From: Lojkania enalia
Taxonomy: Eukaryota; Ascomycota; Dothideomycetes; Pleosporales
Length of the DNA: 14,108 nt
Direction: 5' to 3'
Assembly: GCA_010094045.1 (NCBI GenBank)
Contig: ML986679.1
Location: forward strand, 171,017 to 185,124
Part shown: one piece after another, positions 1 to 9,172 of the stretch
Numbering within the stretch: position 1 is the stretch's first letter
Layout of the letters: each line of letters starts with the position of its first letter
The notes under the pieces: generated by a model
What the model saw: the letters and a program-made list of their open reading frames with translations, nothing else
What the model was told of the DNA's origin: nothing
Database searches by the model: none
Program-made: the position numbers and the translations under genes

Positions 1-83
1 GGGGTAGAATAAGATAAGTAAAAAGCTTTAAGATAAGGTTGTATATAAAGCTTTTCGTAGAATAATTTCTTCGTATTATTATA
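1..83. repeat. Short dispersed repeat, copy 1 (partner 10317-10380)
   Basis: This stretch matches 10317-10380 in the same orientation. The first 18 bases, beginning GGGGTAGAATAAGATAAG, are identical. The rest matches through ATTTCTT and GTATTATTATA, with only transitions plus a gap of about 19 bases that is present here and absent in the partner. The match stops sharply at 83. The left edge is cut by the window. The sequence can also be read in the same frame as the Copia pol remnant downstream, so it may be pol sequence, or a fragment of an LTR family inserted beside it. Its identity is unresolved. Confidence 0.6.
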
Positions 84-1176
84 GTAATTTAATTAGTAAA
101 AAGGCTTATTAATAGGAGAATACTATTTTTAAAGAATAAATCGACGATATTACTAGTAATTAGAGATTTTTAACACTAGAATTAATACTAGTACTAGTGT
201 TAAGAAATTAGAATACCCCTATAGTACTACTAGTAGATAGTAAGAATACTACGTTTAGTAATAATTTACTATAAAGATAGTAACTATTATCTTTTTATAC
301 TTCTATACTCTTAAAAAGAATAAATAATATCTTATAGAGAGAAGAAATTAGTAGCTAAATATTAAGAGATAATATAATCTAGAAAGGTAGGTTTCTATAT
401 AGCTATAAGCCGCTTTAGTTATACTTTATAACCTTTGTAGTACTATCTAATAGCGAGCTAATACTAGTAAATTATATAAAGAAAACTTATACTATTAGAA
501 AATATTATCGCAATTAGCTTCTACTAGAACTAAAGTACTATAAGGATTTAAAGAATTACCCCTTTAGTACTAACTTCTATAAGGCCTATTATACTAAGTT
601 ATAAAAGTAAGAGAATATAGATATCTAGTAAAAGATATCAATCCTTTAAAACTCTACTAAAATTCTTCTAGTAATATAGATATTTATATATAAATTTAAT
701 AAGAACGGTTTTCTATATAAATTTAAGGTTAGATTAGTTGTATATAGCGATCTACAATTTTAATAGGGAGATACCTATACTACTATACTAGTTATATAAA
801 CCTTTTACTTTCTAATATTAATTGCAACTTATTTTAAACTTAATATATACTAGTTTAATATTATTAATACGTTCCTTAACTACTAATTAGATAGGTTAAT
901 ATATATCTATATATTAGAAGGTTTCGTATATAAATATAGGAAATATCTACAACTATAGAAAGTTATATATAGTCTTAAAGGTGCTCCGAAACTTTAGTAT
1001 TATAAGTTAGATAGGACTCGAAGGTAATTAGGCCTTAAAATAGTACTAGAAATATCTTACTTATATATAAATAATAAGCTAATCGTCTTCTTTTATATTA
1101 ATAATATTATAATCCTAGTTTACCTATTAAATATCTCTATTAAGTAGAAATTTAAATTATAATTAAGTAATAAATA
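84..1176 (+). pseudogene. Ty1/Copia pol remnant: linker and reverse transcriptase
   Basis: This is the 3' half of a Copia-type polyprotein, ruined by stops but readable in one frame (codons beginning at 236, 482, 749 and 1085 are in phase). From about 480 to 600 it resembles the segment before the RT. At about 670-760 the YKFNKNGFLYKFKVRLVV stretch matches the Copia RT entry motif (KWVFTYK...YKARLVVRG). At about 830-990 come the FLN, IYIY.LEGF and Y.LKGAPKL.YYKLD blocks. The RT active site, normally YVDD, reads Tyr-Ile-Asn-Asn at 1094-1105, so both catalytic aspartates are now asparagine through G-to-A changes. The frame is cut at 1176 by pogo A and resumes in phase at 9079. Gag and integrase core lie upstream of the window. 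No function is expected. Confidence 0.85.
1175..1176. repeat. TA target-site duplication, left side of pogo A
   Basis: TA lies directly before the terminal inverted repeat that begins ACGTACAGTATAAG. The partner TA is at 9077-9078. TA duplication is the rule for Tc1/mariner/pogo transposons. Joining 1-1176 to 9079 onward keeps the Copia frame open across the join, which fixes this choice of boundary over the alternative TA at 1180-1181 inside the repeat. Confidence 0.8.
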
Positions 1177-1246
1177 ACGTACAGTATAAGCGAGCTGATT
1201 ACCTAAGTAAGCTGATTATAATACTAAGACTACACTAAAATCGCGA
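1177..1246 (+). repeat. Left terminal inverted repeat of pogo A
   Basis: This pairs with the reverse complement of 9007-9076 over 70 bases, with transition differences plus one or two others, and ends in the palindrome TCGCGA. It starts ACGTACAGTATAAG; the CAGTATAA core resembles pogo-family ends. Inside it a 17-base unit is repeated directly (AAGCGAGCTGATTACCT, then AAGTAAGCTGATTATAA), a plausible pair of transposase binding sites (inference). The same end occurs twice more at 9173 and 9269 as the end of pogo B. Confidence 0.85.
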
Positions 1247-1299
1247 CTACTTTTCGCAAAATATTATACTTTCTTATATTCTATTATACTATATAGTAT

Positions 1300-2266
1300 A
1301 GTAGTCTATTCTTCTATATCTATAGCATTATTTTTATACGTCTACGAGTTATACCTAGTCTCGCTATACTACCTACAACACCTTTAAGTCGGCTGGTCTC
1401 TATTAACACGCGCCTTCTTTCTACTCTTCTTTCTATTAGTACGAGCGCTAAACTCTTTTAGAGTAGTTAATTAAGCGCCTTCTTCAATTATTAGGTTACC
1501 TTCCTTCTATATACGCTTTCTTTTATATAATCGACATTATATAGCAGCTTTATTAGCTGCTTAAAGCTTAGTAACCTAAACGCGTAATAGTACGTTTTTA
1601 TATATTATATATATAGCACCCTTTATAAACTATTTAAACGCCTCTACTATTAAAGTAGATAAGCTATCTAGGTACTTTTAAACTCTTAATTAAACGTACA
1701 CAGATTAAAACCTAAATTTAATAGGATTACTTAATATTTTTAACTCCTAAGAGGTATCTTCGACTATAAAGGGTATTAACGTATATAGTCGAATTTCGAG
1801 CTTTAATAGTACTATATCTAGGTCGAATAGAACTAGACTAGCGCCTTAAAAGCTACTTAAAATATTACTCTTTATAATTGCTGCGTTAAAAGCTGCTTTA
1901 AAGTAGGGTAAGAACTCGATTTTTATAATATAGTTAATATAACCGCATATTAGCTGCTTAACTTAGTACCTATATACAGTCTTTAAAGGTAAGAAATAAC
2001 CTATATCTAGTAGCTACAGTAGATACGATAAATATAGAGGTATATAGAGAGTAATAATATTCTTTTTCTTATAAAGCTGCTTAAATTTAAACGAGTTATA
2101 ACTCTTATAACTATCGAGAATTAGCAATTAATATATACTAATAGTACGATCCTTTATATATATATTAAAATACTTTAACTACTTAATACTAATATTATTT
2201 ATCGTCCAGCTATTATTAGTAACCTATATAACCTAGGTTAGTAGAATATTATCTTCTTTATACTAT
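1300..2266 (-). pseudogene. Pogo A transposase, C-terminal part (DDE domain and zinc knuckle)
   Basis: Read on the - strand from 2266 downward, this continues the transposase interrupted at the chromovirus A insertion. It shows the pogo/Fot1 DDE pattern. The second catalytic aspartate is in LLILDSYKSY (codon 2115-2113, intact; family LLILDGHxSH). The third is in LLxLLDIGYFLPLK (codon 2007-2005, intact; family LLQPLDVGCFSPLK). Family blocks resembling EFLPAFKAAF and AFRGAGLVP follow near 1920-1800. Near 1383-1333, in the same frame, a decayed CCHC pattern (RCCR.YSETRYNS.TYK) resembles the zinc knuckle at the C terminus of many fungal Fot1 transposases; Cys and His positions have become Tyr. 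Many in-frame stops remain. Confidence 0.8.
2262..2266. repeat. Target-site duplication ACTAT, left of chromovirus A
   Basis: ACTAT immediately precedes the 5' LTR (TGTTACGG...). The identical five bases follow the 3' LTR at 8290-8294. A 5-bp duplication is standard for Ty3/Gypsy integration. The pogo B copy has the matching empty site near 10056-10062. Confidence 0.93.
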
Positions 2267-2571
2267 TGTTACGGTAATACCGCGACACCTCTATACCTAT
2301 ACTACCCTTACTATAATACCCGAACCAGCTGCTAGTAATAGCTATTAGCTACTAGTTAAAATATAACCGACTTATCTTAACTATAATAGAGGAAGGTTTC
2401 GCCGACCCGGCTAGCCCGTATAGTAGTATAGACCTAGCCCCTATAAAAAAACCTATATAATATAGATATCTCTATTCTTTATATAATATCTTAATATTTA
2501 TATATAGTATATAGTAATAGAGTTAACTACCTAAAGTACGATTAACTAACTATATATAAACGTTCGTAATA
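2267..2571 (+). repeat. 5' LTR of chromovirus A
   Basis: This 305-bp LTR begins TGTTACGGTAATACC and ends TTCGTAATA, the decayed form of the CCGTAACA seen at the end of the 3' LTR. The ends form an inverted repeat (TGTTACGG / CCGTAACA). It aligns end to end with 7986-8289. The expected primer-binding site just after 2571 is no longer recognisable; the sequence there is only TTATATTATATT-like. Confidence 0.93.
2442..2449 (+). promoter_or_regulatory. TATA-box candidate in the 5' LTR
   Basis: TATAAAAA occurs about 175 bases into the LTR, in a position where a retrotransposon promoter is expected, and is kept in the 3' LTR at 8161-8167. A second TATATAATATA follows at once. Assignment rests on sequence and position only. 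Confidence 0.45.
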
Positions 2572-2600
2572 TTATATTATATTATCTACTATTATATACT

Positions 2601-3890
2601 ATAGATAAGAACGCGCTTATTAGTATACTTAAAAAGATCTAGGGTAAGCTGGACTTTTTATAGTAGAAGAACAAGATGCTAGTAGAGGCCTTAATAACCT
2701 AGAAGAACTGCTATAAGTTAGACCTTAAAGCGATATAAAGGGAATTTAGTAGCCGCTAAACGGCTACTCCTCTACTAGCTACTAGTATATTAATAGTAAT
2801 AGAACTATTATCCGCCCTTAGCCCGATTTAGCCTACAACCCTAGCTTCTAAATAGATGCCTATATTAACCTCTAATCCGCCTAAAACTACGTACAACCTA
2901 TATTTCCATTCTAACTACTTATCCGACCTTCTAATATTCTCTAATAAACGCTTAGAGCTTTTATACTTTATTAGAAAGCTCCGCTATAAACTAGAAGAAA
3001 ATACTAACTAATACCTAACTAAATATACCCGCCTTCTATATATCTATTCCCGCCTAGAATAAGACCTAGTAATATTAGTTAACCTATTAATAGATAAGGG
3101 TATCAACTCTATAGACAGCTTAGTCGCCTTCTTAGAATCCACCTATAGCGACTAGAATAAGGAGACTATAGTATAGAGTAAGCTAGAGACTTTAAAGTAA
3201 GGCTAAAGCAGGTTCCCTACTTACTTTACTAAATTCCGACGCCTAATTACAGACACTAAACTAAATAAGACTAGACAAATTATATATCTCTAATATTCTC
3301 TCTCTAATAAGCTCTACTATACTATAATTAGTATTATAATATTTAGCACCCTGAATAACTACGCTAACCTAATTTTTCTATATAATACTAACCTATATTA
3401 TCTACCCGGCAACTACCGTAAACAACTAAAGTATTATACTACTTACTAGAAGGACCTAAATACTATAGAACTTAATACTTCTAGCTATACGCTTATAGGC
3501 TCTAATAAATAAGAAAGGTGCTGCTGTAAAGAACGCTATTATAAGTATAGTAGTAAGAGATATATTTTACTAGAATATAGCGCCCCTCTACTATTAATCT
3601 GTTAAGGGTCTTAGAGCCCTACTATACCTTATAGATTCTACTCTTAATCCTCTAACTAATCTTCCAACTAATCCTTAATACGCTTAGTATCTTATAAATA
3701 AAGCTGTTACTCTTACTTCTAAATATAGCTAGTCTCGCTAACTAGAATATTACTAAAAGGTCTATCCTAGAAGTAAATTATCTTTTAGGACTATACCTAT
3801 ACTAAATCTCTATATACTTATAGAACTAGCCCCTATAGAAATAGTTATAGGACTACTAGATCCTAGCTCCTTTCTTAATCTATTAAGACC
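2601..3890 (+). pseudogene. gag of chromovirus A
   Basis: This is the capsid-like gag, read in the frame of codon 2646. The likely start is ATA at 2601 (followed by DKNALISILKKI), a probable RIP product of ATG. The stretch near 2925-3190 (FSNKRLELLYFIRKLRYKLE, then YTRLLYIYSRLE, then the SLVAFLESTYSD block) matches the retrotransposon Gag domain of fungal Gypsy elements (FSGKRxELxxFLxKLRLKL...LVxFLExxYGDPN). A cysteine cluster at 3519-3527 (CCC followed by KER) may be what remains of the zinc knuckle, though its spacing is not canonical. There are many TAG/TAA stops. The 3' boundary is approximate; pol continues in another frame. Confidence 0.78.
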
Positions 3891-6800
3891 TAGTCTAGTA
3901 AGATATTAATATTCTTATTAATACTAGAGCTACTAGTTATAGTTATATCTATAGAGACTTTATATATACTCTAAAACTTTAAAAGATATAACTCCTATAT
4001 AACCTATACTTAACCGGCTTTAATAGAAAAGTCTTTTATAGGGGGACTATTTTCTACTTAGTTACTCTAACCCTCCGACACCTAAACTATTTAGAGATAG
4101 TATATCTCTACGTAACTATACTAAGAAAATACTAGTTAATTCTAGGATAGCTATAGATATATAAGTATTATATAAACCTAGACTATAAGAATAAACAGCT
4201 AGTTTTTACCGCTAACTGATGTCTAACTCGATGCTTATAACCTACTAATACTACTATCTACTAATAGGCTGCTTAAACGGTTATTAAAGACTATAAACTA
4301 CCTAAACCTAATATAAAAGAAGATTCTAAAGTAACTAATTTACGACCCCTATATAGCTTAAAGCCTAAATAGCGCTACTTAAAGCTTTACCTATTAAGCT
4401 ATACTTAATATAATTACTAGTTACTTAAGATACTATGCTAGTTAAAAGAATCTAAAACTAAAACCAACCTAACCTTAGATAAAGATTATAGCTAAAAGGA
4501 TCTATCTAAGCCTAAATACCTAAAGTCCATACTATAGTTAGATATATACTATATAGGTGTTGTACTACTAGTTTAACTCTTCTAATAATCTAACTATAAA
4601 ATCTTCGCTGTATTAATAGCTAATATTAATAAAGCTCTAGCCCTAAAAGTATATACTAACCCTATTACTAAAGTACCTAAAGAATACTATAATCTATTAT
4701 CTATCTTCTTATATAAAGATATAGATAAGCTGCTTAAACGATAATTATACAATTATAAGATTAAATTAGAGAACGGTAAGTAAGCTAGCTTCGGTCTATT
4801 CTATAGAATATCTTAGAACGAGTTAAAGGTACTAAGAAAGTACTTTAATAAGAACTTGTCTAAGGGATTTATTAGAGTAAGTTTATTACTAGTAGTTGCA
4901 CCTATAATCTTTATAAAGAAACCTAGAGATAGTTTCTAATTCTACGTAGATTATAGAGCCCTAAATACTATTACTATTAAGAACTAATACCCGATTCTAC
5001 TAATCTAAGAAATATTAACCTAACTTAATAAGGCTAAATACTATATAAAACTTAATATTATTGCCGCGTTTAATAAGCTAAAGATTACTAAGAGAGATAA
5101 ATAGAAAACTGCCTTTTATATATACTATAGGCTGTTTAAATACCTAGTAATACCCTTTAACCTAGTTAATACTGTAAGTATATTCTAGTACTTTATAAAT
5201 AATATGCTAAAACTATACTTTAATATATTCTATACTACCTATATTAATAATATTCTAATATTTAGTAAGAATCTAAAGGATTATAAATAGTATATCTAGT
5301 TAGTCCTTAAAGCTTTAAGAGCGAATAGTCTACAGCTTAATATAGATAAGTATAAGTTCTACTACTTAGAAGTAATCTACCTAGAGTATATAATTACTAT
5401 AGAAGGGATTTATATAGACTTAAAGAAGGTAGAGATAATTATTAACTAAGAATACTCTAAGAATATAAAAGATATTTAAGCCTTTATAGGCTTTGCGAAC
5501 TTCTACTAATGATTTATTAGTAACTTCTTATAGAAAGTCTTCCTCTTAGTAGCCTTAACTAAGAAGAACACTCGATTCGACTAGAATAATAGCTGTTAAT
5601 ATTCCTTTAACTACCTAAAGAATGCTTTTATTTCTATACTAATTCTCTAATACTTTAACCCTAAACTACTAATAGTAGTAGAAGCTAACGTGTTCGACTT
5701 TATAACAGCTGGTGTACTATCTTAGAGAGGTGCTGATGGTAAACTAAGACCTATTATCTACTTCTCTAAGCGTATAAACCCTACTAAAGGCAACTATAAA
5801 ATATATAATAAGGAACTACTTACAATTATCCGATATTTTAAATAATAGAGGCCCGAATTAGAAGGTGTAGTATTCTCTATAGAAGTGCTAAGTAATTATA
5901 AGAACCTATAGTACTTCGTAATAACGAAGTAGCTAAGCTACTAATAGGCCTATTAGTTAGAATATCTGTTAAGATTCAACTTTAATATTACATACCAACC
6001 CGGAAAACTTAGAAAGAAGCTTAATACTTTAACTTAAAGGTTATAGGATAAGCCTATATAAAAAGAGGCCTATAAAGGTTGTTAATAAATATTACTTTAT
6101 CCTAAACTATTTTAATAGATAGAAGTAGGCCGATCGATTATAGAGATTATTAATAAAGAATACCCGAACAATAATCTAATCTAAGACACCTTAAAGCTAC
6201 TAAGAGAAGGAGCCCGTCGATTTAAGCTTCTAACTCTAGCTAACTATAAAGAGCGTAACAACCGACTATACTACTAAGATCGACTTATAGTACTAGACTA
6301 TAATAAGCTAAAGCTTAAGCTGTTGTAAGCTATCTATAACTTACTATCTAGCAGATACTCTAGTTAAGAAAAGACTTTAGAACTACTCTAGCGCGAGTAC
6401 TATTAATTAAAGATATTCGACTTAGTATAATAATATATAGGCTGTTATTATATATATTAAAGAAGTAAAACTTCTAGAGAGAAGTACTATAAATTACTAA
6501 AACTATTACTTATACCTAAACGAAGGTTTTAAGATATTTCTATAGATTTTATAACCGATCTATTAGAATTAGAAGGTTATACGAATATTATAGTAGTAGT
6601 TAATAGGCTTAGTAAGTATAGATACCTGATACTATATATAAGAATCGAAGTTCTTAACGTCGTTCGACTATTCTATTACTATATATAGGTTTACTATAGA
6701 CTATTATGTACTATTACGTCCGACTATAGGATATAGTTTATTTCTACCTTCTACTAAGAACTCTATAAACAGCTATAAATTAATACATATATATTAACCA

Positions 6801-7640
6801 GCTTCTACTTAAAGACTGATAGCTAGATAGAGAACGCTAATATAGTAATAGAATAAGTTCTCCGAGCCTATACTAGCTACAAATAAAATAACTGGGTTAA
6901 ATAGTTACTAATAGTATAGTTTAAAGCGAATAATATAGTATCTAAATTAATAAAAGTTTCCCTATTTCTAGCCTACTTTAACTAGTACTCTTAAATAGGC
7001 TTCGAGCCGCCTATAGGGATCTACTAACTACTAAAATAGTTCCTAATAGCCTAGAAAGCTAATAGACTAGTTAATAAGATGAAGGATATTATAGAGTATA
7101 TTAGAGAAGAACTTACCTAGGTATAAGTATTCTAATAAGAGTACGCTAACCGCAAGCGCGTACTAGCCTCTAACTACTAGGTTAGTAATCTAGTCTAGCT
7201 AGACGCTAAGAATATACGCATATAAAGACTATTAAAAAAGCTTAACTAGAAGAATATAGACCCCTATAAAGTTATTATAAAGGTATTCTCGTATACTTAT
7301 AAACTAAAGCTACCCGAATTAGCTAAAATATATCCTATATTCTATATATTGCTATTATAGCTAGCACTTAAATTATCTAACTACTTGTCTAGTTAATAAG
7401 TATATAACCCTAAACCTATTAAGATTAATAGAGAACTAGAATACCTTGTTAAGCGAATAGAAAACCTCTACTATAACCGATAGAAACGCCGGTACAAATA
7501 TCTAGTTAAGTAGACTAGCTATTATAACCTAGAATAGTACCCGGCTAGTAACTTTACTGAGATAACTGCTGTAGAAGATTACCACGCTAGAAACTTAAAT
7601 AAATAAGACCTAAATACGATATTACGTCTAGATTCTTAAT
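3890..7640 (+). pseudogene. pol of chromovirus A (PR-RT-RH-IN-chromodomain)
   Basis: A single frame from about 3902 to 7640 (codons 3902, 4931, 5681, 6545 and 7460 are in phase), one position out of phase with gag. Protease: ILINTRATSYSYI at 3911-3949, where the family has L-I-D-S/T-G-A-T, so catalytic Asp is Asn and Gly is Arg. RT: FYVDYRALNTITIKN near 4940-4990; active-site YLDD reads YINN at 5240-5251. RNase H: EANVFDF at 5681-5701, first Asp now Asn. Integrase: Asp 6545-6547, Asp 6722-6724 and Glu 6830-6832 all survive, with 35 residues between the last two (DD35E). A chromodomain follows near 7440-7600. The RT entry segment near 4800-4900 (FGLFYRIS.NELKVLRKY) is typical. Stop-ridden throughout. 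Confidence 0.92.
7440..7603 (+). other. Chromodomain at the C terminus of chromovirus A pol
   Basis: In the pol frame the readable pieces are EYLVKRIENLYYNR, KRRYKYLVK, then YPASNFTEITAVEDYHAR, which follow the chromodomain plan (YEVExILDxR...LxYLVKWxGY...TWEPxxNF...xFH). The tryptophans after LVK and before YPASNF are TAG. In live chromoviruses this domain steers integration to marked chromatin; here it is only a fossil. Confidence 0.85.
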
Positions 7641-7724
7641 TAGGTGCTAGAGTCTAATCTAAATATATTTTTAAACGCCTGTAACAATATTATACTAATA
7701 TAATACTAGTAATAATACTGCTAC

Positions 7725-7892
7725 TAATCTCTAGTATAGTACTACTATATAAACTAAACTAACCCGATCCCTAATATAATACTACTATTAACTACTAGTC
7801 GCGCTAATATACCTACAACCTAACCTAATCCCTAGTATAGTACTATTATATAATAATAACTAATTACGCTAATATACCTATAACCTTAACTA
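7725..7892 (+). repeat. Imperfect tandem repeat (about 60-bp unit)
   Basis: The unit starting (G/A)ATCCCTA(A/G)TATA(A/G)TACTA near 7766 recurs near 7827, and both run on to CGCTAATATACCTA(C/T)AACC. A shorter, more diverged copy begins near 7725 (AATCTCTAGTATAGTACTAC). Differences are mostly transitions plus small indels. Lies in the 3' untranslated part of chromovirus A. Confidence 0.5.
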
Positions 7893-7972
7893 ATACTAGT
7901 ATTAATAACTACTACTTAATTATAAATAACCTAAATATAATATAAAAACCTAACTCGTAAAAGCTTATAACT

Positions 7973-7985
7973 AAGAGAGGAGTAC
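7973..7985 (+). other. Polypurine tract candidate of chromovirus A
   Basis: AAGAGAGGAGTAC lies directly before the 3' LTR. A purine run here is the expected primer for plus-strand DNA synthesis. Position is exact and composition fits, with the last two or three bases degenerate. Confidence 0.7.
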
Positions 7986-8289
7986 TATTACGGTAATACC
8001 GCGACACCTCTACACCTATACTACTCTTACTATAATACCCGAACTAGCTACTAGCAATAGCTATTAGCTACTAGCTAGAATATAACCGACTTGTCTTAAC
8101 TATAATAGAAGAAGGTTTTACTAACCCAGCTAGCCCATGCAGTAGTATAGACCTAGCCTCTATAAAAAACCTATATAATATAGATATCTCTATTCTTTAT
8201 ATAACGTTTTAATATTTATACGTAATATATAGTAATAGAGTTAACTGCCTAAAGTACGATTAACTAACTATATATAAGCATCCGTAACA
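7986..8289 (+). repeat. 3' LTR of chromovirus A
   Basis: This 304-bp LTR begins TATTACGGTAATACC (TG decayed to TA) and ends CCGTAACA. It matches 2267-2571 with about 30 transitions and one A-run indel. Each LTR keeps C or G at different sites, showing that the two were mutated independently after insertion. Confidence 0.93.
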
Positions 8290-8294
8290 ACTAT
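8290..8294. repeat. Target-site duplication ACTAT, right of chromovirus A
   Basis: Identical to 2262-2266 and directly adjoining the 3' LTR end. Pogo A sequence resumes at 8295. Confidence 0.93.
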
Positions 8295-8968
8295 ATAAAG
8301 AGGTAGTAGGTACCTATAAAGATAATAAAAGGTAGTATTATCTATCCTATCGCGTTAATACCCTAGATAACTATAGTCTACTTATAATTATCTAGCTAGA
8401 GCTACTTTAGTTAATTCCGTCTTTTAGAGCTAGTAACTACTACTCCTATTAATATTATATCTATTATAAAGCCTAATTTATTAAAGTTATATATATCTTC
8501 GTTAATAATATTATACTTAACCTTTATATTCTATATAAGGTGGGACTAGCCTCCTATAACCTTAGAATCCTTATATTTAGCTCTTAAATAGTCGTATTTT
8601 TAATTAAATTTAACCTTAAGCTTAGGCGTATATTTAATAAAGTTCTCTACCTAGTTCTTTCTAACCTAACTAATAGAGTATATAGCTAGTAGTAAATTAG
8701 CTATATTTTAAATAGTAGTAAGCTATAGCGGAAATTCTCTTATATCTAGATCTAGTATATACTAAACAATTATCCACTCTTTAGTCTTACTAAGCTTTAT
8801 TAAATTAGGCTAATAATTGTATTATAGAGCTGTTCCTCGCCTTTATATACTAAGTATACTTTAGAAGATATTATAGATTAATATAACGCGACGCATAGTT
8901 AGTATTATATCTTATTAAAGAGCTTAAAGTATAAACTGTATTCTAGCTTCTTTCTAAATTAATTCTAC
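8290..8968 (-). pseudogene. Pogo A transposase, N-terminal part
   Basis: Read on the - strand from about 8968 down to the insertion point. It matches the pogo B transposase (9377-10060) along its length with mainly transition differences. It covers the CENP-B/Tc5-type DNA-binding region (pieces such as YILDLDIREFPL, then an NFIKYTPKLKVKFN-like block) and the start of the DDE domain. The first catalytic position, usually IYNFDExGF, reads YNFNKLGF with the Asp codon changed to AAT at 8482-8480. The start codon is uncertain because the likely region is mutated. The protein continues at 2266-1300 beyond the nested retrotransposon. Confidence 0.82.
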
Positions 8969-9006
8969 AGTTGTTAGTTATAATATAATACTATAAAGTA
9001 TAATTA

Positions 9007-9076
9007 TCGCAATTTTAGTAGAGTTTTAATATTATAATCAGCTTACTTAGGTAATTAGCTTACTTATACTATATAT
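9007..9076 (-). repeat. Right terminal inverted repeat of pogo A
   Basis: The reverse complement of this stretch aligns with 1177-1246. The outermost bases CTTATACTATATAT correspond to CTTATACTGTACGT with three transitions. TA at 9077-9078 follows. Confidence 0.83.
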
Positions 9077-9078
9077 TA
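9077..9078. repeat. TA target-site duplication, right side of pogo A
   Basis: Partner of TA at 1175-1176. With one TA kept, the Copia frame reads ...SNKYTL and continues through SLRDLN.FLEV.VIRDI, as expected for Copia RT. Confidence 0.8.
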
Positions 9079-9172
9079 TACACTTTAATCTCTTAGAGAT
9101 TTAAATTAGTTTCTAGAAGTTTAAGTTATACGCGATATATAGTAGTATAAGACCTAGCTATTATAGGACTTA
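9079..9172 (+). pseudogene. Ty1/Copia pol remnant, continuation
   Basis: This short piece continues the Copia RT interrupted at 1176. In phase with the left part it reads LRDLN.FLEV.VIRDI......KT.LL, which corresponds to the LGxLxWFLGxRVxRD block after the RT active site. Tryptophan and glutamine positions are TAG. It ends at TA 9171-9172, where pogo B begins. The Copia RNase H and 3' LTR were not found in the window. Confidence 0.8.

Larger units (their letters stand above)
7641..7985 (+). other. 3' untranslated part of chromovirus A
   Basis: No coding signal was seen between the end of pol and the 3' LTR. The stretch holds an imperfect tandem repeat at about 7725-7892 and ends in a purine-rich tract before 7986. 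Length and position are normal for a Gypsy 3' untranslated region. Confidence 0.6.
2267..8289 (+). mobile_element. Chromovirus A: complete Ty3/Gypsy LTR retrotransposon
   Basis: This is a structurally complete, 6.0-kb LTR retrotransposon: 5' LTR, gag, protease, RT, RNase H, integrase, chromodomain, purine tract, 3' LTR, all on the + strand, with ACTAT duplications on both sides. The order PR-RT-RH-IN places it in Ty3/Gypsy, and the C-terminal chromodomain places it in the chromoviruses, a group common in ascomycetes. The LTRs differ by roughly 30 transitions, no transversion seen by eye, and one A-run indel, which points to RIP rather than plain age. Stops fill gag and pol, and catalytic residues are lost in several domains. 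Confidence 0.95.
1177..9076 (-). mobile_element. Pogo A: Fot1/pogo-type DNA transposon, split by chromovirus A
   Basis: This DNA transposon is bounded by 70-bp terminal inverted repeats and TA duplications. Taking out the nested chromovirus and one ACTAT copy leaves about 1.87 kb, a usual size for fungal Fot1/pogo elements. The transposase runs on the - strand: its N-terminal part is at about 8290-8968 and its C-terminal part at about 1300-2266. The join across the insertion matches the uninterrupted copy (pogo B, near 10045-10070) base by base apart from transitions. It lies inside the Copia pol. It is heavily stop-ridden and its first catalytic aspartate is lost, so it is dead. Confidence 0.88.

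Noticed and set aside
1..83. 5' LTR of the Copia element
   Set aside because: No TG...CA ends or primer site are seen, and the following frame is already near the RT, so gag and integrase would be missing. The sequence can equally be read as pol.
170..203. Inverted repeat TTAACACTAG...CTAGTGTTAA, a possible hairpin or element end
   Set aside because: It lies inside the Copia frame, has no flanking duplication or partner, and short inverted repeats built from TA, CTAG and similar words are common by chance in this composition.
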